Assembly (NCBI GenBank): GCA_045632625.1
Contig: JAZQWZ010000016.1
Span: 1-18,251 of the forward strand
Source: Scatosoma sp045632625
Lineage (GTDB): Bacteria > Bacillota > Clostridia > Christensenellales > Borkfalkiaceae
Length of the DNA: 18,251 nucleotides
Reading direction: 5' to 3'
The translations under genes were made by a program, and so were the position numbers. Below are positions 1 to 5,572 of the stretch, one piece after another. The notes below the pieces were generated by a model, which saw only the letters and a list, made by a program, of their open reading frames with translations, was not told where the DNA came from and ran no database searches. Position 1 is the first letter of the stretch, and every line of letters begins with the position of its first letter.

Positions 1-612
1 GGCCATTAATAAGATAAGAACAGGTGCAACGGGATGCAGAGTTGTTAAAATAACAATAAAGCTGACAACACTGATAAACGAAGAGATAATAGAAAACGTC
101 GACGTTAAGATATTGATGGGGCGAAAACCTGCTTCACGGTTAGCATTTTCTAACTTTTCATAAAATTCAGGACGGTCAAAACTTCCTAAATCAAGCGATG
201 CTGCTTTTTCAACAATTTTTAAGCGTATGTGGTTGGAAACAAGTTCGCCAGCAATTCTCACGGTCAAAAGAGAAATCTTTTGCATGATTTGCGTGAAGAA
301 TAACCAAGCAAAATAAGCAATCAATGGCGTTAAAATAAATTTAAAAGAAGTGAGGGTACCGTTGGCGGCAAAACCGATTTGGTTTAATAGTTCCGCGGAT
401 ATCAATGCGGATACAACAGGGTAAAACCCTTCTAAAACACAAAAGCATGCCAAAAGGATAAGCAAGCTCTTTTTCGCTTCCCAAACAAGAGAAACAATAT
501 AAAACAGTCTGCTAAAAAAGCCTTTGATTAGCATACAAAGGTATTTGGGGAATTCTTTTATGGATTTCGGGCGTTCCGTTTTGCGCGGCGCTCTCATCGG
601 GGGAGGCATCAT
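1..612 (-). CDS. ABC transporter, exporter type, N-terminal membrane part (partial)
   Basis: The gene runs off the left edge; 204 codons are present. It starts at the ATG at 612-610, followed directly by a second ATG, with an AAGGAAA-type ribosome site just upstream at about 620-628. The first 30 or so residues are proline- and arginine-rich and cytoplasmic. Hydrophobic segments follow, near 'SLLILLACFCVLEGF', 'FKFILTPLIAYFAWLFF' and, close to the edge, 'FIVILTTLHPVAPVLILLM'. The stretch 'RIAGELVSNHIRLKIVEKAASLD' followed by 'DRPEFYEKLENAN' is typical of the first cytoplasmic loops of type-1 ABC exporters that fuse membrane and ATPase domains. The ATPase half is outside the window, so this fusion and the substrate are inferred. 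It lies 17 nt after an AraC-like regulator on the same strand and is probably co-transcribed with it. Family assignment is fairly firm; substrate unknown. Confidence 0.8.
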   Translation of the reverse strand, partial: MMPPPMRAPRKTERPKSIKEFPKYLCMLIKGFFSRLFYIVSLVWEAKKSLLILLACFCVLEGFYPVVSALISAELLNQIGFAANGTLTSFKFILTPLIAYFAWLFFTQIMQKISLLTVRIAGELVSNHIRLKIVEKAASLDLGSFDRPEFYEKLENANREAGFRPINILTSTFSIISSFISVVSFIVILTTLHPVAPVLILLMA

Positions 613-629
613 ATGTGTTATTTCCTTAT

Positions 630-1523
630 TTATAATTGCAATGTTTTAATGCTATTTCTATATTCATTTGGCGTCATACTCGTACGCTTTTTAAATACGT
701 CGGTAAAGGTAGAGAGGGAATCAAAACATAAAAGTTCCACAATTTTTGAAAAGGGAATTTTTTTGCGGATTAACTTTTTTGCTTCGTCTATTTTCAATTT
801 CAAATACGTTTGGTAAATTGTCATACCCGTTTGCTTTTTAAAAAACGTACAAAGCTGTGTTGTGCCGTAATGTAATTGTTCACACAAATCTTCCAAACGG
901 AATTTATCATAGAGTTTTTCATGTAAAATACGCACGATTTCGTCGTGCAATTCACCCGACGAAGAAATTTTTGAGATAAAAAATTCTTGCGTAGGCTGTA
1001 AATCCTGTGCGTAGCGTAACAAATAGATAAGCAAGGCTTCTAAACAATTTTTGATCAATTGTTCACCGCCAAGATTGGGGTTTTCTTTTAAGGTTAAGCG
1101 GCTTAAATTGGGATCGAATTCAGGCAAATTATACGTTGCCATCGCTTCCGAAGTGATATTTTCGAGTAAGTATCGATATTGCTTGGGCAGCGTAAACTTT
1201 TTATCGGCAAAAAATTGCATAGAGGGCGAACGGCAAATAAAGGAGACAATGAAAAGGTTTGGCCCTTTTTCTGCGCTGGCGACATAGTGCGGCTGGTTGG
1301 GTTTAATAAATACGATTTCACCTTGTTTTAGCTGTATTTTTTCATCGCCTAAGCCAACGTAGATATCTTCCTTATCGGCATAATTTATTTCCCAAAAATC
1401 ATGCGATTCTCCGGGAAAAACGTAGTTGCGTTCTAACGCTTGATAATGTACAGTTACAATTTTTTGCACGTTGATTAAGTTTGCTATTTTGTGCGTATAA
1501 AATTTTTTGGTTGTTGTTTTCAT
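630..1523 (-). CDS. AraC-family transcriptional regulator (cupin sensor + double HTH)
   Basis: This is a 297-residue protein. Residues about 20-95 form a cupin-like ligand-sensing barrel ('FWEINYADKEDIYVGLGDEKIQLKQGEIVFIKPNQPH'). The C-terminal part, about 193-293, carries the two helix-turn-helix units of AraC/XylS proteins: 'FRLEDLCEQLHYGTTQLCTFFKKQTG' and 'FSKIVELLCFDSLSTFTDVFKKRTSMTPNEYR', ending with the usual 'TPNEYR' signature. The length is standard for the family. It precedes the ABC exporter gene in the same direction, so control of that transporter is a reasonable guess. The ligand is unknown. The start codon has no Shine-Dalgarno site, because a near-consensus promoter ends only 6 nt before it, so the mRNA is probably leaderless. 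No other ATG, GTG or TTG with a ribosome site lies nearby in frame. Confidence 0.9.
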   Translation of the reverse strand: MKTTTKKFYTHKIANLINVQKIVTVHYQALERNYVFPGESHDFWEINYADKEDIYVGLGDEKIQLKQGEIVFIKPNQPHYVASAEKGPNLFIVSFICRSPSMQFFADKKFTLPKQYRYLLENITSEAMATYNLPEFDPNLSRLTLKENPNLGGEQLIKNCLEALLIYLLRYAQDLQPTQEFFISKISSSGELHDEIVRILHEKLYDKFRLEDLCEQLHYGTTQLCTFFKKQTGMTIYQTYLKLKIDEAKKLIRKKIPFSKIVELLCFDSLSTFTDVFKKRTSMTPNEYRNSIKTLQL

Positions 1524-1529
1524 GTTTTT

Positions 1530-1558
1530 ATTATAACAAATCGCAAAGCAATTGTAAA
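1530..1558 (-). promoter_or_regulatory. Promoter of the AraC-family gene
   Basis: On the minus strand, TTTACA (1558-1553) is followed by a 17-bp spacer and TATAAT (1535-1530), with an extended TG one base before the -10. Only AAAAAC separates the -10 from the ATG at 1523, so transcription should begin at or within a base or two of the start codon. Confidence 0.75.
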
Positions 1559-1648
1559 TAGTTTTTTTGTATTTTTTCAGTAAAAATTACAGCGAAAGAA
1601 TAAAACAATGATAATTTTATAAAATGTATAGATTATTATTTTCAACGC

Positions 1649-1677
1649 TTGTAAAAATTTTATAAATATGTTACAAT
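1649..1677 (+). promoter_or_regulatory. Promoter of tyrA
   Basis: TTGTAA (1649-1654), a 17-bp spacer and TACAAT (1672-1677), with TG one base before the -10. Expected transcript start is about 1684, leaving a leader of roughly 20 nt that contains the ribosome site. It is divergent from the AraC-gene promoter at 1530-1558. Confidence 0.55.
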
Positions 1678-1705
1678 ATTATATATAAAACATTTGGAGA
1701 TATGT

Positions 1706-2530
1706 ATGAAAAGGATAGCGATTGTAGGGCTTGGCATCATCGGCGGTTCTATTTGCGGAGCGTTGACAAAAGCTGGATATCAAGTTGATGGTTTTGATAT
1801 CAACGAAAAGTCTGTGGAATTTGCGTTGAAAAAGGGATATATCCAAGCAAAGGCAAGCAACCTTGTTGATTATGATGTGGTTTTTCTTGCCGTGCCGCCG
1901 CAAGTAACCATTGCATATTTACAAACGGCTGTGTTTAAAGAAAATGCTTTGGTTATAGATATTTGCGGGGTCAAACGCGCTATCGAACAAGCAGTATACG
2001 AAAAGAAAAGAAGGTATCGCTACGTAGGCTGTCATCCCATGGCAGGTAAGGAAACGTCCGGTATTCAATGGGCAACGCCAAATTTATTTCAAAATGCAAA
2101 TTTGATTATCACTTGTTCCCAGCAAACACAGAAAAAAGACGTTGAAGAGCTTAAAGCTTACGCCACAGCAATGGGTTTTGGCAATATTATAGAATGTAGC
2201 GCGCAAACGCATGATGAAAAAATTGCGCTTACTTCTCAGCTTGCCCATATTGTTTCTAATGCTTACGTGAAAAGTCCGCAAGTGCAAAATTGCGATGGGT
2301 TTACGGGTGGCAGCTTTCAAGATATGACGCGAATCGCAGGGGTGGACGAACGAATTTGGACGCCTTTATATGCCTATAACCGTGAAAATATATTACGTGA
2401 GCTAGATGGGCTTATTCATGAATTATCTATTTATCGCGACGCATTGAAAAATAGTGATGACGAAAAACTTTCAAATGCGCTTAAAGAAGGTAGAAAAATA
2501 CGTGAAACGATACGTCGAAATAATGATTAG
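1706..2530 (+). CDS. tyrA: Prephenate dehydrogenase
   Basis: Catalyses the NAD(P)-dependent oxidative decarboxylation of prephenate to 4-hydroxyphenylpyruvate, the committed step to tyrosine, in the cytoplasm. The 274-residue protein opens with a Rossmann fold (GLGIIGG at 8-14) and an acidic residue after beta-2 ('GFD', Asp31), which points to NAD preference. The active-site stretch 'GCHPMAGKETSG' holds the expected catalytic His110. The helical C-terminal domain shows 'TSQLAHIVSNAY' and 'GGSFQDMTRIAG', both typical of TyrA. I chose the ATG at 1706 because GGAG (1696-1699) sits 6 nt upstream; a TTG 12 nt earlier overlaps that site. The gene is monocistronic, between its own promoter and terminator. 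There is no fused chorismate mutase or ACT domain; the protein ends at the helical domain. Confidence 0.93.
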   Translation: MKRIAIVGLGIIGGSICGALTKAGYQVDGFDINEKSVEFALKKGYIQAKASNLVDYDVVFLAVPPQVTIAYLQTAVFKENALVIDICGVKRAIEQAVYEKKRRYRYVGCHPMAGKETSGIQWATPNLFQNANLIITCSQQTQKKDVEELKAYATAMGFGNIIECSAQTHDEKIALTSQLAHIVSNAYVKSPQVQNCDGFTGGSFQDMTRIAGVDERIWTPLYAYNRENILRELDGLIHELSIYRDALKNSDDEKLSNALKEGRKIRETIRRNND

Positions 2531-2545
2531 TTAATTTCATTCAAC

Positions 2546-2584
2546 AAAATCCTCGATTATTTTACAAAATTCGGGGATTTTTTT
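2546..2584 (+). terminator. Intrinsic terminator after tyrA
   Basis: AAAATCCTCGA (2546-2556) pairs with TCGGGGATTTT (2571-2581), giving an 11-bp stem with one G-T pair, followed by T residues to 2584. Confidence 0.8.
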
Positions 2585-2593
2585 ATAAATTTC

Positions 2594-2622
2594 TTTACAT
2601 TTTGAAAAAAAACTGTTATAAT
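2594..2622 (+). promoter_or_regulatory. Promoter of the DUF1934-hydrolase-Rho-like operon
   Basis: TTTACA (2594-2599), 17-bp spacer, TATAAT (2617-2622) with TG one base before the -10. It has the same design as the AraC-gene promoter. Transcript start is expected near 2629. This rules out the in-frame TTG at 2602 as the start of the next gene. Confidence 0.75.
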
Positions 2623-2646
2623 ATACGTGAAGGAGCGCCTATAGGT

Positions 2647-3054
2647 ATGCAATATTGTACAATTACCATTACAACAACCGTCGATGAAAAGCAAACAACG
2701 GCGAAAAGACACGGCAATATGCAGCTTTCCGCGACCTCGGCAGTGTTAGTATATAGAGAAGAAAGCGCACAGGTATCTATCTCCTTGTTTCCTGAATATG
2801 GTGAAATAGTACGCGTAGGTGATTATACCTTAAAATTGCCGTTAAAAACAGGCGAAGTTTTGCAAGGGAAAATCGGTATAGGCGACTCGCACGGAGCAGT
2901 GGAAGTAGACACCCATAAAATTGCTTTTTCTACAAGTGAAAATAGTTTGCTTGCGCAATTACAGTATACCTTGATATTTGGTAAGGAAAGGCAGGTTATG
3001 CGTTTGCGTATCCACGCAAAGGCGGATAAAGGTAGGATAACAAATGAAAATTGA
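2647..3054 (+). CDS. DUF1934 (YwiB-like) beta-barrel protein
   Basis: A 135-residue cytoplasmic protein with alternating beta-strand character: an N-terminal 'ITITTTVD' strand, the central 'LPLKTGEVLQGKIGIGDSHGAVEVDTHKIAFS' and the C-terminal 'LLAQLQYTLIFGKERQVMRLRIHAK'. This matches the DUF1934/YwiB family, small beta-barrels resembling calycins with no established function. The start at 2647 follows AAGGAG at 2630-2635 with a rather long 11-nt spacing; a TTG further upstream lies before the transcript start. It is the first gene of an operon and its end overlaps the hydrolase start by 11 nt, suggesting translational coupling. The family call is from memory of the pattern, not a search. Confidence 0.7.
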   Translation: MQYCTITITTTVDEKQTTAKRHGNMQLSATSAVLVYREESAQVSISLFPEYGEIVRVGDYTLKLPLKTGEVLQGKIGIGDSHGAVEVDTHKIAFSTSENSLLAQLQYTLIFGKERQVMRLRIHAKADKGRITNEN

Positions 3055-3685
3055 GTATTTTGGACATTCTTGTTTTCGTGTAACCTCGGAAAATGGTGTA
3101 CGTTGGGTAAGCGATCCGTACACGCAAGTGGGATATGAGCTGCCCAAAGATTTTTTCGCGGATTTCGTAACGGTTAGTCATGGGCATTTTGACCATAATT
3201 ACGTAGACGGTGTGAAAGATAGTAAACATATCTTTAATACAATAGAGGATTTTTCGTATAACGGCGCACAGGGCAGTGTGATAAAATGCTTTCACGATGA
3301 TAAAAAGGGCGCTTTACGCGGCGAAAACTTGATTTTTAAGGTAGACATCGACGGCGTAATATTTTGCCATTTAGGCGATTTGGGAGAACTGTGTAGCGAT
3401 GCGCTCATCAATAAAATAGGCAAAGTTAACGTGTTAATGGTTCCTATCGGCGGTAGGTATACGATTGATGCCAAGCAAGCAAAAGAGTATATAAACGCTT
3501 TACAGCCCAACGTGATTATTCCTATGCATTATAAACCCATGGACGGTACAATCAATATCACAGATGCGACAGATTTTTTAAATAGTATCGATAAAAAGCA
3601 TTTGCAGTACGTTGGCAAAGAACTTACAATAGATAAACATACACTGTTGAGCGAAAAGCTGAAAGTGTTGTACATGGAGAAATAA
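3044..3685 (+). CDS. Metallo-beta-lactamase-fold metal-dependent hydrolase (UPF0173/UlaG-like)
   Basis: The 213-residue protein begins 'MKIEYFGHSCFRV', typical of the Lactamase_B_3/UPF0173 group. The metal-binding motif HxHxDH is intact as H46-G-H48-F-D50-H51. Further likely ligands are in 'CHLGDLG' (H109, D112) and 'IIPMHYKP' (H162), so a two-metal hydrolase site looks complete. Substrate is unknown; relatives act on lactones, phosphodiesters or other esters. It overlaps the DUF1934 gene by 11 nt and its stop is separated by one base from the Rho-like gene, so the three are surely one transcript. Its own ribosome site (AGGTAGGA, about 3031-3038) lies within the preceding gene. Standard length, nothing broken. 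Confidence 0.85.
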   Translation: MKIEYFGHSCFRVTSENGVRWVSDPYTQVGYELPKDFFADFVTVSHGHFDHNYVDGVKDSKHIFNTIEDFSYNGAQGSVIKCFHDDKKGALRGENLIFKVDIDGVIFCHLGDLGELCSDALINKIGKVNVLMVPIGGRYTIDAKQAKEYINALQPNVIIPMHYKPMDGTINITDATDFLNSIDKKHLQYVGKELTIDKHTLLSEKLKVLYMEK

Positions 3686-3686
3686 A

Positions 3687-5186
3687 ATGGGGCAAATGAA
3701 TGTAGAACAATTTAAGCTTGCATGTGCGAAATATCTAACGGCAAACGTGGATATTGGCGGTTTGCGTGCATACGGTCGACGCGTTGGCGTGCCTGAACCG
3801 ACAAAATTAAACAAGCAACCGTTGGTGGAAAAGATTGTAGCAATTCTTTGCGGAGAGCTTGCGCCGGAAGAACGTTCTAAACGCGGCGCACCGTTAAAAA
3901 ACGATTATGTTGATCCTGCGATTGTACAGGCGGTCGACGATTTGCGCGCACAGTATTTACACTATGCGGAAGAACCGTCTTTTGCGGAACGCTATGCACA
4001 ATTTTTAAAAGAGAACAAATCGGGCTTAAAATTGGTCTTTAAAGAAAATGACGATGCAAAAGACGTTGACTGGAAAGAAACGCTTCCATTGATTTATCGC
4101 GGTCAATTACAAATGTTTGATGGGCTTGCGGTGCTGTTACCCTTGGATTGCAAGGATAGTAATGAGAAAATTCTGGTAGCCACGCAGCTCATTCACGAAT
4201 ATGATTTGCGGGAGGGCGATGTAATCTCTTGTGAAGTGCAAAAAGGAGCACAAGCGTTGGTGGCGACAAAAATACACACAGTCAACGAAATTGCGGTCAA
4301 CGAGCTGAAACGCAATCACTTTGAAACGGCGGAAGTAATGTATCCAAAGCAAACAATGGCTTTATATACGCCGCAAACTTCGAATATCGTTTTGGGTAAA
4401 TATATCGACTGGCTTGTGCCTATGTTCAAAGGACAGCGTTGTTTAATCCGTTCTGTGCCAAAGGCGGGGAAAACGGCGTTAATGTTCCAACTTGCTGATG
4501 CTATGCAAAAAGCAAATGTGGCGGACAAGCTGTTTGTATTGCTCAACGGACAATTACCCGAAGTAATTAGTCAATATAGAAAAAAGATACCAAGCGAAAA
4601 TTTGCTTTATTCTTCGTATGAAGATGAGCCTGAAAAACAGGTATTTGTCGCTGAATATCTTTTAAAACGCGCAAAACGTTATGCGGAAACAGGCAAACAC
4701 GTCGTTATTTTAATAGATTCCATCAACGCACTCGCTAATGCTTTTAATGAAACGAAAGAATCAATGGGCGGCAAAGTACTTGCGGGCGGTTTGGAAAGTA
4801 AAACATTGCAGTTTATTAAGAAATTCTTTGGTGCGGCGCGTACCTTTGAAAAGGGTGGTTCGTTGACCATTTGCACAACTGTATGTATGCAATCGGGCAA
4901 TCCTGCCGACGATGTTTTATGTAATGAACTTTCAACCATAGCCAACTATCAGCTTACCTTACACGAGCATTTAGCGATGCAACGTATTTATCCTGCAATT
5001 CAACTTGCGGAATGCTATACCTGCGTAAACGGTTTGTTGGGAAATGATATATCCAACCGTTTATATTCCGCTGTTGTCAACGGATATTTGCCAAAGATGG
5101 GGGAAGGCTCGCTTTTGCGATTGTTGGATGAAACGGATACGAAAGAACGCTTTGAACAGCTTGTACAAGCATGGATTAAAAAATAA
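3687..5186 (+). CDS. Rho-like protein with degenerate catalytic and RNA-binding sites
   Basis: The 499-residue protein has the layout of transcription terminator Rho: an N-terminal Rho_N/SAP-like helical part (about 5-55), a cold-shock-like RNA-binding domain (about 130-200) and a RecA-type ATPase (about 235-499). Landmarks are Walker A 'VPKAGKT' (257-263), 'DEP..QVFVAE', Walker B 'VVILIDS' (Asp344), the Q-loop 'GGKVLAGG' (Lys363), 'KKFFGAARTFEKGGSLTI' and 'RIYPAI'. By my hand alignment to E. coli Rho many functional residues are changed: catalytic Glu211 is Gly288, Asp210 is Asn287, Arg212 is Gln289, arginine finger Arg366 is Cys446, Arg347 is Glu427, and RNA-binding Phe62 and Phe64 are Leu147 and Val149. 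It may still bind nucleotide but is unlikely to act as a normal RNA translocase. Start ATG 3687 has TGGAGA (3675-3680) upstream. Probably a paralogue, with a standard rho elsewhere. Confidence 0.85.
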   Translation: MGQMNVEQFKLACAKYLTANVDIGGLRAYGRRVGVPEPTKLNKQPLVEKIVAILCGELAPEERSKRGAPLKNDYVDPAIVQAVDDLRAQYLHYAEEPSFAERYAQFLKENKSGLKLVFKENDDAKDVDWKETLPLIYRGQLQMFDGLAVLLPLDCKDSNEKILVATQLIHEYDLREGDVISCEVQKGAQALVATKIHTVNEIAVNELKRNHFETAEVMYPKQTMALYTPQTSNIVLGKYIDWLVPMFKGQRCLIRSVPKAGKTALMFQLADAMQKANVADKLFVLLNGQLPEVISQYRKKIPSENLLYSSYEDEPEKQVFVAEYLLKRAKRYAETGKHVVILIDSINALANAFNETKESMGGKVLAGGLESKTLQFIKKFFGAARTFEKGGSLTICTTVCMQSGNPADDVLCNELSTIANYQLTLHEHLAMQRIYPAIQLAECYTCVNGLLGNDISNRLYSAVVNGYLPKMGEGSLLRLLDETDTKERFEQLVQAWIKK

Positions 5187-5195
5187 TTTTTTTAC

Positions 5196-5229
5196 GAGAA
5201 GGACGGTAATAAATCGTTCTTCTTTTTTT
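5196..5229 (+). terminator. Intrinsic terminator after the Rho-like gene
   Basis: GAGAAGGACG (5196-5205) pairs with CGTTCTTCTT (5215-5224) over 10 bp with two G-T pairs around a 9-nt loop, followed by T residues to 5229. Confidence 0.8.
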
Positions 5230-5413
5230 GTTTTTTGAAGCAAAAATCTGTTGTAATATTATAAAAAAAATTAAACTATTTTATTTTCAAATACTTCTGA
5301 AAAGACAAATGTTTTAAAAATGCTTGAAATTCTTAGCTAAATTGCACAAATGAACTTTCTGTTTGATTTTTTTGGTATAACTTTTTTCTATAATTCATTT
5401 TCTATTTATGTGC
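5230..5413. other. AT-rich intergenic DNA upstream of the nrdD promoter
   Basis: No convincing gene is present. A small inverted repeat (TTTTCA, 8 nt, TGAAAA; 5284-5303) and a TGGTATAAC motif (5373-5381) resembling an extended -10 are visible, but no matching -35 box supports a second promoter. The rest is poly-A/T-rich sequence without recognisable structure. Confidence 0.4.
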
Positions 5414-5441
5414 TTGACTTTGGCACAATATATGGTATAAT
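5414..5441 (+). promoter_or_regulatory. Promoter of nrdD-nrdG
   Basis: TTGACT (5414-5419), 16-bp spacer, TATAAT (5436-5441) with TG at 5433-5434 one base before the -10. Transcript start is expected near 5448, giving a leader of about 125 nt. The upstream NrdR-like box covers the spacer and most of the -10. Confidence 0.75.
5423..5438. promoter_or_regulatory. NrdR box 1 (promoter-overlapping)
   Basis: The 16-mer GCACAATATATGGTAT matches 13 of 16 positions of the NrdR consensus as I recall it (ACACWATATATWGTGT). It covers the spacer and -10 of the nrdD promoter, where a bound repressor would block RNA polymerase. NrdR is the ATP-cone repressor that silences ribonucleotide reductase genes when dATP is high. 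Confidence 0.65.
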
Positions 5442-5463
5442 AATAAAGCACGAATAATAAACC

Positions 5464-5479
5464 CCACAATATATTGTGT
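5464..5479. promoter_or_regulatory. NrdR box 2 (downstream, near-perfect)
   Basis: CCACAATATATTGTGT matches 15 of 16 positions of the same consensus, with a perfect 12-bp palindrome ACAATATATTGT at its core. Its centre is 41 bp from that of box 1, close to four helical turns, so both sites would lie on the same face of the DNA, as expected for NrdR box pairs. Confidence 0.75.
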
Positions 5480-5495
5480 TTAGTATAAAATGCCG

Positions 5496-5523
5496 AGCGT
5501 TGCAAATAGTATGTTTGAACGCT
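5496..5523 (+). promoter_or_regulatory. Leader hairpin of nrdD mRNA
   Basis: AGCGTT-G-CAAA (5496-5506) pairs with TTTG-AACGCT (5514-5523) around a 7-nt loop, with one bulged G. It lies in the middle of the untranslated leader. There is no T-run after it, so it is not an intrinsic terminator. It may stabilise the mRNA or be a protein-binding site; function unknown. Confidence 0.4.
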
Positions 5524-5572
5524 GTGTATATTTGGTTTTGCGACAGGAAAAGAGGATTTTAGGAGAGACGTC

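Noticed and set aside
2602..2646. Upstream TTG start extending the DUF1934 protein by 15 residues
   Set aside because: It lies inside the promoter, before the expected transcript start at about 2629; the ATG at 2647 has a ribosome site.
5284..5303. Inverted repeat TTTTCA-N8-TGAAAA as a Rex-type redox operator
   Set aside because: It lacks the Rex consensus (TTGTGAA..TTCACAA type) and lies over 100 bp upstream of the nrdD promoter; such short AT dyads are expected by chance.
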